Shown: positions 1 to 7,318 of the stretch, one piece after another
Layout of the letters: each line of letters begins with the position of its first letter
Numbering within the stretch: the stretch's first letter is position 1
Origin: CAZWLD01 sp964634685
GTDB lineage: Bacteria; Bacillota_I; Bacilli_A; Acholeplasmatales; JAEDCM01
Direction: 5' to 3'
Length of the DNA stretch: 21,285 nucleotides
NCBI GenBank assembly: GCA_964634685.1
Contig: CAZWLD010000039.1
Span: 1 to 21,285 of the forward strand
Program-made: the position numbers and the translations under genes
The notes under the pieces: model-generated
Database searches by the model: none
What the model was told of the DNA's origin: nothing
Seen by the model: the letters and a program-made list of their open reading frames with translations, nothing else

Positions 1-21
1 AAACCGGAACAGTAATATTGA

Positions 22-336
22 CTAGCATATCAAGTAAAAACTGATCTGCATAATTGATTGATAAGCCAATATTCTATTATTGTTTATAGCATAGCCATTT
101 AAAAGATATTGCTTAAGAACACTATTAGCCCATTTTCTAAACATTGTACCCCTTTTTGAATTGACTCGATACCCAACGGCTAGAATCACATCTAGATTAT
201 AATAGATTGTAGGTTTAGTAATAGTAGTAGATAATTCGGTTTTTCCGAATTTTCTTGAGACTTCATGTTCATTATTTCTTAATAAATTGGTGAATAAGAC
301 ATATGTTAATCTTATAATGGAATGTTGATTTACCAT
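22..336 (-). pseudogene. RhuM-family protein remnant, truncated and probably frameshifted
   Basis: The core (about residues 35-85) matches the central block of the RhuM family, with the run YYNLDVILAVGYRVNSKRG followed by a FRKWA motif and a LKQYLLNGYAIN stretch. RhuM-like proteins are usually more than 300 residues; this frame has 104. The expected N-terminal helix-turn-helix-like part is missing, and the first 15 or so residues run through the promoter region of the divergent abiE genes. The frame stops at about position 22, but a neighbouring - strand frame (NYADQFLLDMLVNITVPV) stays open to the window edge, which suggests a one-base frameshift near positions 40-50. RhuM genes are common in accessory DNA and their function is poorly defined. 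I read this as decayed. The window edge hides the C-terminal part. Confidence 0.6.
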
Positions 337-362
337 AAATAATATTATATAATAAGATTAAC
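305..362. repeat. 11-bp inverted repeat enclosing the abiE promoter
   Basis: GTTAATCTTAT at 305-315 is repeated exactly in inverted orientation as ATAAGATTAAC at 352-362, with 36 bp between the arms. The left arm lies upstream of the -35 and the right arm overlaps the end of the -10 and the likely transcription start. AbiEi antitoxins of characterised systems repress their own promoter by binding inverted repeats, so this is a candidate operator. Binding is inferred. Confidence 0.55.
325..353 (+). promoter_or_regulatory. Sigma-A-type promoter for abiEi-abiEii
   Basis: TTGATT (325-330) and TATAAT (348-353) are separated by exactly 17 bp. Transcription would begin near 360, giving a leader of about 18 nt. 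The promoter lies between the arms of the 11-bp inverted repeat and overlaps the 5' end of the - strand RhuM remnant. Confidence 0.7.
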
Positions 363-377
363 GGCGGTGAATTGACA

Positions 378-983
378 ATGATATATAATTTATATGCATT
401 AAAAAATAAATATTCAGATTATTCAAATATCAATCAAAAAATATCTTTAGAGGCGAAGAATGGTAATTTAGTGAGAATAAAAAGAGGTTTATATACTGAT
501 GATTTAAAAGCAGATGCTCCTGTTATTGCAAATGTATGCTATGGTCCATCATACATTTCATTTGAATATGCACTTTATCATTATGGGCTAATTCCTGAAT
601 ATGTATCTATATATACATCTGCTTGTTTTAATAAAAAAAATAACAACACATATATAACACAAAATGCCGTATTTGAATATAGGAGTATACCAAATAATGC
701 GTTTAATTATGGGATATTGTACGAAAAAAATGAAAATGGTATTAGCTATAAGATTGCATCAAAGGAAAAAGCATTATGTGACATTTTATATTCTAAATAT
801 CCAGTTAGATCAATGAAGGATTTGAAGATATTATTATTTGAAGATTTAAGAATAGATGAGAATGAATTTTATAAATTAGATTTTGATTTTATTATCGAAA
901 TAGCACCACTTTATCATTCTAATTCACTTAATACATTAGCAAAATATATAAAGGAGGTTAAGAAAAATGGTAACAACAATTGA
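378..983 (+). CDS. abiEi: AbiEi-family antitoxin of a type IV toxin-antitoxin system
   Basis: This 201-residue protein is the predicted antitoxin and autorepressor. The N-terminal 40 residues look like the AbiEi winged-helix segment ending in LVRIKRGLYTDD. The centre has SFEYALYHYGLIP, and ASKEKALCDILY near the middle matches the conserved AbiEi 'ASxEKALxDLLY' region. I chose ATG 378 because GGCGGTGA at 363-370 sits about 7 nt upstream; an in-frame TTG at 372 would be too close. The stop is TGA, and the gene overlaps the toxin start by 17 bp, so translation is probably coupled. AbiEi acts on the effect or transcription of the toxin without stable protein-protein neutralisation, which defines type IV systems. 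Family assignment is from motif recognition. Confidence 0.82.
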   Translation: MIYNLYALKNKYSDYSNINQKISLEAKNGNLVRIKRGLYTDDLKADAPVIANVCYGPSYISFEYALYHYGLIPEYVSIYTSACFNKKNNNTYITQNAVFEYRSIPNNAFNYGILYEKNENGISYKIASKEKALCDILYSKYPVRSMKDLKILLFEDLRIDENEFYKLDFDFIIEIAPLYHSNSLNTLAKYIKEVKKNGNNN

Positions 984-1830
984 ACAAATAGTCAAATCAT
1001 ATAACCCAACTACTATTGATGAAACAAAGGCAATAGTGAGAGAAATTGTGCAATCAATAGTATTAATAGGATTAAGTAGGAGTGATTTTTTTAGCAAAGC
1101 AAGTTTTTATGGTGGAACGGCTTTACGTATATTTTATGGCTTGAATAGATTTTCAGAGGACTTGGATTTTACGCTAAATAGTGTAGAACCAGATTTTTCC
1201 ATCTCTCCTTATACAAACAAGATTAAAGAAGTAGCTTTATCCTATGGATTAGAATTAGAAATCGTGATTAAAAATAAAAAAGTTGAAACACCAATTGAGA
1301 GTGCATTTGCAAAGCTTAATACCTATCAAACCTTCATTAGTTTGAAGCTTGATAATAAAATTATTAGTTCACTTCATAAAGACGAGCTAATAAAAGTTAA
1401 ATTTGAAGTAGATTGTAATCCAGCTCTAGGTTTTAAAACTGAAACTAAGTGGCTAGATATTCCTGAATTTGCTCAAGTTGTTGTTTTAGATGAACCAAGC
1501 TTATTTGCTGGTAAGCTTCACGCTATATTATGTAGAAACTATAAAAATACAGTAAAAGGTAGAGATTACTATGATTTTCTATTTTATGTGCAAAGAAGGG
1601 TCAAGCCTAATCTAACGTATTTAAGAAACAAGCTAATTGAAACAGGTAAATTAAATAGCTCAGATTATTTTGATCTAAAAGTGTTGAAAACCATGTTAAA
1701 AGAACAAATCGGTAAAATTAATTTTGACCAAGTTAAACAGGAAGCAATGCGCTTTGTTTTTAAAAATGAAGACTTATCTTTTTATTCAAAAGACTTATTT
1801 ATTCAAATGATTGACAAAATTACGGAATAA
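967..1830 (+). CDS. abiEii: AbiEii/AbiGii-family nucleotidyltransferase toxin
   Basis: This 287-residue protein is the predicted toxin. It has the DNA polymerase beta-type nucleotidyltransferase signature: GGTALR at residues 49-54, then SEDLDF at 63-68, giving the metal-binding pair D65/D67. Further family blocks are a VKFEVDCNP strand, KLHAILCR beginning at K183, and GRDYYDF at about 198-204. Characterised members modify tRNA or otherwise stop growth and can abort phage infection. A strong AAGGAGGT at 951-958 supports ATG 967, inside the antitoxin gene. The pair is A+T-rich even for this window and adjoins a RhuM remnant, which fits acquired DNA. All key motifs look intact. The target cannot be read from the sequence. 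Confidence 0.87.
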   Translation: MVTTIEQIVKSYNPTTIDETKAIVREIVQSIVLIGLSRSDFFSKASFYGGTALRIFYGLNRFSEDLDFTLNSVEPDFSISPYTNKIKEVALSYGLELEIVIKNKKVETPIESAFAKLNTYQTFISLKLDNKIISSLHKDELIKVKFEVDCNPALGFKTETKWLDIPEFAQVVVLDEPSLFAGKLHAILCRNYKNTVKGRDYYDFLFYVQRRVKPNLTYLRNKLIETGKLNSSDYFDLKVLKTMLKEQIGKINFDQVKQEAMRFVFKNEDLSFYSKDLFIQMIDKITE

Positions 1831-1958
1831 TTTATTAATTAGAGCCTAATAGCTTTATTGAATTAAACTGCAATTATTAACATAATGATATGTATGCTTT
1901 CTATTGTAATATTGCCGATAAAACACATAATTTTTAGTTGTTTGAATCACAATAGTAA
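1831..1958. other. Intergenic spacer after abiEii, no gene seen
   Basis: The gene-free stretch between abiEii and asnS runs from 1831 to 2241. This first part has no coding frame and no convincing terminator; only a weak AGAGC/GCTTT hairpin near 1842-1857 with a short T run is visible. The rest holds the asnS promoter and T-box leader. Confidence 0.5.
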
Positions 1959-1987
1959 TTGACAACAATTCAAAAAAGAAATATAAT
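1959..1987 (+). promoter_or_regulatory. Consensus sigma-A promoter for the T-box/asnS transcript
   Basis: TTGACA (1959-1964) and TATAAT (1982-1987) are both perfect consensus hexamers with a 17-bp spacer. Transcription would begin near 1994. Such a strong promoter fits control by attenuation in the leader instead of at initiation. Confidence 0.9.
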
Positions 1988-2030
1988 AAACACAAACGTT
2001 GATTAGGAATATCATTAAGGAAAATTAAAA

Positions 2031-2210
2031 AGCGAGTCTAGAGATGGTGAAAGCTAGATATAATGGATTAATGATGAACACCTAGGAGTGATAGAAGAAA
2101 TAATAGTAGAACTATCCGTTGCTCGCGTTAAGAGTCTAAAGAGCCTAGAATTTCTAGGAATTAAGGTGGTACCGCGATTTTTCGTCCTTATTTTTGGGGA
2201 CGATTTTTTT
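2031..2210 (+). promoter_or_regulatory. T-box riboswitch, asparagine specificity
   Basis: Stem I is closed by GCGAG near 2031 pairing with CTCGC near 2121. Its 5' side has the AGAGATGGTGAAAGC element. On the 3' side above the basal stem, AAC at 2110-2112 is the likely specifier codon (Asn). Stem III is CCTAG (2144-2148) with CTAGG (2154-2158). The T-box AAGGTGGTACCGCG lies at 2163-2176. AAGG (2163-2166) can pair with CCTT (2186-2189) as the antiterminator, using the same strand that otherwise forms the terminator. The TGGT bulge (2167-2170) would pair with the tRNA 3' end. Uncharged tRNA-Asn should therefore promote read-through into asnS. Confidence 0.92.
2182..2210 (+). terminator. Regulatory terminator of the asnS T-box
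   Basis: TCGTCC (2182-2187) pairs with GGACGA (2198-2203), followed by seven T (2204-2210). It is mutually exclusive with the T-box antiterminator. Confidence 0.88.
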
Positions 2211-2241
2211 ATTTTTAAAACAATTTTTAGGAGGAATTTAT

Positions 2242-3627
2242 ATGACTATTGATGTTAAAGAGCTTTATGCAAAATTAGATGAATTAATGGGCAGTGATGT
2301 TGTGCTTGAGGGATGGATTAGAAATCATCGTAAGCAAGCTCATTTTGGCTTCATTGATTTTTATGATGGAACTAATTTTAAATCTGTCCAAATTGTATAT
2401 GAAGAGGACTTACAAAACTTTGATGAAATTGCTAAATTTCATATTGGTTCATCAATTAGAGTATTAGGAACTGTAATTGAATCGCAAGGAAAAAACCAAG
2501 CCTTTGAAATAAAGGCCAAAGAGGTTACTCTTCTTGGTGATTGCCCAGAGGACTTCCCAATTCAACCAAAAAGACATACAAGAGAATTTTTAAGAGAACA
2601 AGCTCATCTTCGTCCTCGAACTAATTTATTCCAAGCTATATTTAGAATTAGAAGTGTTGCGGCGCACGCCATTCACACTTATTTCCAAGATCATAATTAT
2701 TTGTATGTTCATACACCACTTATTACATGTGCCGATTGTGAAGGCTCTGATCAAATGTTCAAAATCACAACCCTTGATTTTGATCACCTTCCATATGATG
2801 AAGATGGACGTGTTGATTTCAGTAAGGATTTATTTGGCAAAAAAGCCTTTATCACCGGAAGTGGACAATTACACGGTGAAACCTTTGCGATGGCTTATAA
2901 AAAGATTTATACCTTTGGTCCAACCTTCCGAACTGAAAATTCGAATACCAAAATCCATGCGAACGAATTTTGGATGATTGAACCAGAAATTGCTTTCTGC
3001 GATTTGGATGGTTTAATGAATATTGAGGAAGAAATGTTGAAATTTGTTGTTAATTATGTTCTTGAAAAGTGCCATGATGAGATTGAATTCTGCGATAAAT
3101 TTGTTGAAAAGGGCTTATTAGATAAGCTTACGGATTTGGTTAATAGTAAGTTTACTCGAATTGCTCATCATGATGTTATCGACATTTTAAAGAAGGCTCC
3201 TGTTAAATGGGAATTTGAGCCAGATTATATGGAGGATATTGCCAAGGAGCACGAAAAATACATTACTGAATATTTCAATGGACCAGTATTTATTACTAAT
3301 TGGCCAAAGGATATCAAAGCTTACTATATGAAGCTAAATCCAGATAATGAGACTGTTGCGGCTGTTGATTTAGTTGTTCCACAGGCTGGAGAATTAATGG
3401 GAGGATCGCAACGTGAAGAGGATTACGATAAATTAATTAAGCGTATGGATGAACTAAATGTTGATAAATCGGGAATTGATTGGTATTTAAATCTTCGTCG
3501 TTACGGTGGATGTGTTCATTCAGGCTTTGGTATGGGCTTTGAGCGTCTTGTTATCTATTTGACTGGTGTTGATAATATCCGTGATGTTATTCCATTCCCA
3601 AGAACACCAAAAAACTGTGAATTTTAG
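2242..3627 (+). CDS. asnS: Asparaginyl-tRNA synthetase
   Basis: This 461-residue class IIb synthetase attaches asparagine to tRNA-Asn in the cytoplasm. The N-terminal OB-fold anticodon-binding domain (about residues 1-110) contains VLEGWIRNHRKQAHFGFIDF. Class II motif 2 includes FRTENSNT from F229, and motif 3 is GFGMGFER at 428-435. The C-terminus IPFPRTPKNCEF is typical. I chose ATG 242 bases past 2000, at 2242, because AGGAGG (2229-2234) lies 7 nt upstream; a longer in-frame TTG start at 2194 would lie inside the regulatory terminator. The asparagine-specific T-box upstream independently supports AsnRS over AspRS. The gene is transcribed alone, with a terminator at 3653. Confidence 0.96.
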   Translation: MTIDVKELYAKLDELMGSDVVLEGWIRNHRKQAHFGFIDFYDGTNFKSVQIVYEEDLQNFDEIAKFHIGSSIRVLGTVIESQGKNQAFEIKAKEVTLLGDCPEDFPIQPKRHTREFLREQAHLRPRTNLFQAIFRIRSVAAHAIHTYFQDHNYLYVHTPLITCADCEGSDQMFKITTLDFDHLPYDEDGRVDFSKDLFGKKAFITGSGQLHGETFAMAYKKIYTFGPTFRTENSNTKIHANEFWMIEPEIAFCDLDGLMNIEEEMLKFVVNYVLEKCHDEIEFCDKFVEKGLLDKLTDLVNSKFTRIAHHDVIDILKKAPVKWEFEPDYMEDIAKEHEKYITEYFNGPVFITNWPKDIKAYYMKLNPDNETVAAVDLVVPQAGELMGGSQREEDYDKLIKRMDELNVDKSGIDWYLNLRRYGGCVHSGFGMGFERLVIYLTGVDNIRDVIPFPRTPKNCEF

Positions 3628-3652
3628 TCAATTGTAAAATACTAGTAAAATT

Positions 3653-3677
3653 AGTCGCTTTGAGGCGACTTTTTTTT
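3653..3677 (+). terminator. Rho-independent terminator after asnS
   Basis: AGTCGC (3653-3658) pairs with GCGACT (3665-3670), followed by a run of T to 3677. Confidence 0.85.
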
Positions 3678-3686
3678 ATGAAACTA

Positions 3687-3715
3687 TTAAAATAGTTTGC
3701 TTTTGCGTGTATAAT
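3687..3715 (+). promoter_or_regulatory. Probable promoter of the ABC transporter/nuclease operon
   Basis: TTAAAA (3687-3692) and a perfect TATAAT (3710-3715) have a 17-bp spacer, with TG immediately before the -10. An alternative is TTGCTT (3697-3702) with TACAAT (3720-3725), also spaced by 17 bp. Either would leave a leader of about 45-55 nt that contains a palindrome. Confidence 0.55.
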
Positions 3716-3738
3716 CGGTTACAATATATTATGTAAAT

Positions 3739-3759
3739 ATATGTTTTTTTGAAACATAT
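3739..3759. promoter_or_regulatory. 21-bp palindrome in the operon leader, candidate operator
   Basis: ATATGTTT (3739-3746) and AAACATAT (3752-3759) are perfect inverted repeats around a 5-bp centre. The site lies between the promoter and the GGAGGT Shine-Dalgarno (3763-3768). Its size and position suit a dimeric repressor, but it does not match the usual CcpA cre pattern. No regulator gene is visible in the window. Confidence 0.4.
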
Positions 3760-3775
3760 GATGGAGGTATAATAA

Positions 3776-5482
3776 ATGGAAGTTAAATTAGTTGACTTAA
3801 CTAAAGAGTTTACTGACAAAACGGGGCGCGTTGTGGCAGTAGACCACCTTAACTTTACGATTCCATCGGGAAAGTTAATTGGTTTGTTAGGCCCATCAGG
3901 ATGCGGTAAATCGACAACCCTTTATATGATTGCAGGATTACATCGTCCAACAGATGGAAAGATTTTTTTTGGGGAAAATGAGGTAAGTAAGTATCCGCCT
4001 GAAAAACGAGGAATTGGATTAGTATTTCAAAACTATGCTTTGTATCCACATATGACGGTTCGTGAGAATATTGAATTCCCACTTACAAATGTTTGGTATG
4101 AAGAACCAAATGATGGAACTGTATATGAGGTAAATACTAATTTAAAAGCGCAAATTGATGAGATTACAGCTGATATTGATAGCCAAATTAAGGTTGTCAA
4201 TGATAAGCTTGCGCAAAAAATTGAACCGTTTAACAAGCAAATTGAGGCTTTAGACAAGGAAATTAATCGTATTAAAGATTTAAAGCCAATCAAAAAAGCA
4301 TTCAAGGAAGAAATCAAGGCTCTTTATGCCGCTAAGCTTAGTCCTGAAGAAACAGAAGCAAAGGTTTCAGAAGCAACTGAAGCTTATAACAAGAAGGTTG
4401 AATGCTTTAAAAACAATTATCCAACGATTACTTCATTATCAAAGGAACGCTATCAAATTATCAAGGAAGCAGAAGCTGAAAAGCAAAAGATTCGCATTGC
4501 CGGAACCGAGAGAAAAAATGAAGCAATTAAAGCAGCTCGCGTTATTCAGGATAAGATGATTGAAGAGAATAACGAGGAATTGAAAAAGAAAATTGCTCAA
4601 ATTGATTTAGCTTTGGCTGATGATATTAAAGCCGATCCTAATGCTAGTGAAAAGCTTAAGAGCGAAGCTTCTTTAAAAAGAGAAGAATTAAGAAAGCAAT
4701 ATCGAATGAAAAATGCTTCAATTCGACCAATCAAAAGAAGATTAACGAAGCAAGAAAGAAATGCCAGAATTGCGGAGGCTGCTCGTTTAGTTCAAATTGA
4801 TAATTTGTTAGGCCGTAAGCCAGGACAATTATCGGGAGGACAGCAACAACGTGTTGCGATTGCGAGAGCTTTAGTAAAAACACCAGATGTTTTATTATTA
4901 GATGAGCCATTGTCTAATCTTGATGCTCGTTTACGTTTACAAACTCGTGAGGAAATTAAACGTATTCAACAAAGAACAGGGGTAACAACTATTTTCGTTA
5001 CTCACGACCAAGAGGAAGCAATGAGTATTTCTGATGAAATCATTGTTATGAATTTTGGTGTTGTTCAACAAATTGGAAAGCCTCAAGATGTTTATGATAA
5101 TCCAGTTAATATGTTTGTTGCTAAATTCTTAGGTAATCCACCTATTAATATTATTGAATCAAGCTTAAATAATGGTAAAGTAACATTTGGTACCCAAGTA
5201 TTAGATGAAGACATTGATTTAGTAAGCTTAGGCGCTAAAAATGTTAACCTAGGACTTAGACCAGAGTTTTTTAAGGTAGATGAAAATGGAAAATACAAGG
5301 CTAATGTTGAATTTATGGAGTATATCGGTCGCGATAAATCGGTTTTACTTAATTTCCCAGGTGTTGACAAGAAAATTAAGGCTATCCTTCCGAGTGACGT
5401 CAATATTTCCGTTGGCGAAGAAATTAGATTAAACTTCAGTAAATTCTTTATCTTTGATGAAAATGGAGAGCGTTTAGTCTAA
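3776..5482 (+). CDS. Importer-type ABC ATPase (MalK/UgpC/MsmK class) with a ~215-residue coiled-coil insertion
   Basis: This 568-residue cytoplasmic ATPase should energise the two permeases that follow. Walker A is GPSGCGKST at 39-47, the Q-loop glutamine is Q85, the signature LSGGQ is at 352-356, Walker B ends at D376/E377, the D-loop is near 380-383 and the switch histidine is H410. In ordinary MalK proteins the Q-loop and signature are about 53 residues apart; here the distance is 267. The extra segment, roughly 104-320, is rich in Lys, Glu, Ala and Ile and looks like long alpha-helical coiled coil, replacing part of the helical subdomain. The TOBE-like C-terminal domain (about 435-568) marks a MalK/UgpC-type importer. 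A similar insertion is, to my knowledge, found in mycoplasma homologues such as MG187 (about 585 residues). The stop overlaps the next start by one base. The substrate is not determined by sequence. Confidence 0.9.
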   Translation: MEVKLVDLTKEFTDKTGRVVAVDHLNFTIPSGKLIGLLGPSGCGKSTTLYMIAGLHRPTDGKIFFGENEVSKYPPEKRGIGLVFQNYALYPHMTVRENIEFPLTNVWYEEPNDGTVYEVNTNLKAQIDEITADIDSQIKVVNDKLAQKIEPFNKQIEALDKEINRIKDLKPIKKAFKEEIKALYAAKLSPEETEAKVSEATEAYNKKVECFKNNYPTITSLSKERYQIIKEAEAEKQKIRIAGTERKNEAIKAARVIQDKMIEENNEELKKKIAQIDLALADDIKADPNASEKLKSEASLKREELRKQYRMKNASIRPIKRRLTKQERNARIAEAARLVQIDNLLGRKPGQLSGGQQQRVAIARALVKTPDVLLLDEPLSNLDARLRLQTREEIKRIQQRTGVTTIFVTHDQEEAMSISDEIIVMNFGVVQQIGKPQDVYDNPVNMFVAKFLGNPPINIIESSLNNGKVTFGTQVLDEDIDLVSLGAKNVNLGLRPEFFKVDENGKYKANVEFMEYIGRDKSVLLNFPGVDKKIKAILPSDVNISVGEEIRLNFSKFFIFDENGERLV

Positions 5483-6405
5483 TGCTTGAATGGAAAAAAG
5501 ACTGGTGGAAGGCAATTATTGCCTTAGCTCCAGCGTTAACTGTTTTACTTGTATTTACATTTTATCCTATTTTAAATACCTTTGTTATTTCGTTTTTTCC
5601 TGACTATAATTATATAACCGGAGCATTCGGAAGATTTTCCTTTGATTCCTATGCAACAGTATTAACAGATCCATTATTTTGGCGAGCCTTAGGAAATACG
5701 GTTATTATGGTTATTGTTTCGGTACCATTAAGTATTATTATTGCTTTAATTATTGCTGTATTATTGAATTCAATTAAGCCATTGCAAGGATTTTTTCAAA
5801 CAATCTTTTTCTTACCATATGTAACAAATGGTATTGCCTTTGGTTTAGTTTTTGCCACGATTTTCAATCCAACTCAATCAGGTTTGGTAAATTCCTTCTT
5901 AGGTCTATTTGGCCTTGATCCGGTTGCTTGGACAGGTTCGGCGGCTCGTGTTCCTTATTGGGCAGGTATTTTTGTTATTACTGTTCATGCTATTTGGAGT
6001 GGTTTAGCCTTTAAGATTTTAGTATTCCTTTCAGGATTACAAAGTATTGATAAGCAATATTATCAGGCTGCCCAAATTGATGGAGCTGGTAAAGTCAAGA
6101 TTTTCTTCAAAATCACTATTCCAAGATTATCTCCGATGATTTTATATATTACAATTACTTCGTTGATTGGTGCTTTTAAATCATATCAATCTGTTGTATC
6201 TCTTTATGGTGAGTCAATGGGTAATGGTATGGATAGTACCTTTATTACCGCTGTCGGTTATATTTATAGTTACTTTAATACTGTTACATCAGGTCTTCCG
6301 GATAATCTTTCAATTGCAGCTGCCGGTGCCATTGTATTATTTGTCTTCATTATGATTATTACTTTAGCTCAAATGTGGGCAAATAAGAAAAAGGTAAGCT
6401 ATTAG
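5482..6405 (+). CDS. ABC importer permease, MalF/UgpA type
   Basis: This 307-residue inner-membrane protein has six predicted membrane segments, at about 10-32, 70-95, 110-135, 155-180, 215-235 and 275-300. The cytoplasmic EAA-type coupling motif is present as AAQIDGAGKVKIFFKITIP starting at A196, just before the fifth segment; this loop contacts the ATPase. The gene starts at the ATG sharing one base with the ATPase stop (TAATG), so translation is coupled. Together with the following MalG-like permease it should form a heterodimeric channel of the carbohydrate/glycerol-phosphate uptake family. Membership of that family is clear, but the transported molecule is not. Confidence 0.92.
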   Translation: MLEWKKDWWKAIIALAPALTVLLVFTFYPILNTFVISFFPDYNYITGAFGRFSFDSYATVLTDPLFWRALGNTVIMVIVSVPLSIIIALIIAVLLNSIKPLQGFFQTIFFLPYVTNGIAFGLVFATIFNPTQSGLVNSFLGLFGLDPVAWTGSAARVPYWAGIFVITVHAIWSGLAFKILVFLSGLQSIDKQYYQAAQIDGAGKVKIFFKITIPRLSPMILYITITSLIGAFKSYQSVVSLYGESMGNGMDSTFITAVGYIYSYFNTVTSGLPDNLSIAAAGAIVLFVFIMIITLAQMWANKKKVSY

Positions 6406-6412
6406 GAGGTGA
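6404..6412 (+). promoter_or_regulatory. Shine-Dalgarno that fixes the start of the second permease
   Basis: AGGAGGTGA is a near-perfect anti-SD complement 5 nt before ATG 6418. An in-frame GTG at 6409 is part of this site and is therefore not the start. Confidence 0.8.
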
Positions 6413-6417
6413 GCGTA

Positions 6418-7302
6418 ATGAGAGATGATTTATATTTTGAAAATGAAGCTCGTGTTAAACATTTCGAAAGAGTTCGTATTGTTAAAAAAGTATTCGTATA
6501 TTTCTTTTTATGCTTAGGTGCTATTTTTACCCTTCTTCCTTTTTATTGGATGGTTATTACATCATTAAAAGATGCGGAAGAAGTAACAAGAATTCCTGCG
6601 TCTTTCTTTCCAATGAAGCCGACATTTGCCAACTATGCTAATGTTTTTAGTGGAAAGAATAGTGTATTATTAAGATATATTGGAAATACTGTTTTAGTAG
6701 GTATTTGTACAACTGCCCTAACAGTTATTACAACCGTTTTAGCCGCCTTTGCTTTCTCGAGATTAGAGTTTAAGGGCCGCGATTTGATTTTCAGTCTTTT
6801 ACTAGGAACAATGATGATTCCTGGTGAAATGATGATTATTACTAACTTTACAACTGTTTCAACATTAGGATGGCTAGATACATATCAGGCCTTGATTATT
6901 CCCTTCTCGGCTAGTGTTTTCTATACCTTCTTCCTAAGGCAAAATTTTAAACAAATTCCTGATGAATTATATTATGCGGCCAAGGTTGATGGTAATTCTG
7001 ATTTCAAATATTTGCTTAAGGTTATGATTCCAATTGCCAAGCCATCAATTATCACAATAGCTATTCTTAGTATGATTGGTAGCTGGAACGCTTATATTTG
7101 GCCACGTACAGTCAGCCAATCTCGTGACATGAAGCTCGTTACCGATGGTTTAATGACATTATTTTCAAATGATGTTGGAGCAACCTCAGACCATTTAATA
7201 ATGGCTGCCGCAACGGTTGTTAGTATTCCATTATTATTGGCGTTTGTTTGTTTTAAAAAATATATTATGCGCGGTGTTTCACGTGCTGGTATAAAAGGTT
7301 AA
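6418..7302 (+). CDS. ABC importer permease, MalG/UgpE type
   Basis: This 294-residue membrane protein is the second half of the transporter channel. An N-terminal cytoplasmic stretch is followed by a first membrane segment (VFVYFFLCLGAIFTLLPF) and, after a periplasmic-side loop, five more. The coupling loop reads YYAAKVDGNSDFKYLLKVMIP from Y185, the usual EAA motif. The C-terminus ends with a Lys/Arg-rich tail as in MalG-like proteins. ATG 6418 is chosen because the AGGAGGTGA site lies directly upstream. It is 12 bases downstream of the first permease and 16 bases before the solute-binding protein gene, all in one operon. Confidence 0.92.
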   Translation: MRDDLYFENEARVKHFERVRIVKKVFVYFFLCLGAIFTLLPFYWMVITSLKDAEEVTRIPASFFPMKPTFANYANVFSGKNSVLLRYIGNTVLVGICTTALTVITTVLAAFAFSRLEFKGRDLIFSLLLGTMMIPGEMMIITNFTTVSTLGWLDTYQALIIPFSASVFYTFFLRQNFKQIPDELYYAAKVDGNSDFKYLLKVMIPIAKPSIITIAILSMIGSWNAYIWPRTVSQSRDMKLVTDGLMTLFSNDVGATSDHLIMAAATVVSIPLLLAFVCFKKYIMRGVSRAGIKG

Positions 7303-7318
7303 AAGGAGAAATAAAAAT

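Noticed and set aside
1842..1860. Terminator after abiEii
   Set aside because: The AGAGC/GCTTT hairpin has only 5 bp including a G-T pair and lacks a real T tract.
2194..2241. Longer AsnRS starting at TTG 2194
   Set aside because: This start lies in the T-box terminator, has no ribosome site, and adds residues not typical of AsnRS. ATG 2242 has AGGAGG 7 nt upstream.
3739..3759. CcpA cre site
   Set aside because: The palindrome lacks the central CG and the flanking pattern expected of a cre, so only a generic operator is proposed.
3855..5403. Several antisense or shifted open frames inside the importer ATPase gene
   Set aside because: They lack ribosome sites and recognisable motifs, and lie wholly inside a gene with clear ABC motifs. 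They are by-products of its codon pattern.
3776..5482. Reading the ATPase as two fused or wrongly joined genes
   Set aside because: The frame is continuous, the motif order is correct, and the flanks of the insert match the MalK helical region (for example EAARLVQIDNLLGRKPGQ). An insertion is the simpler reading.
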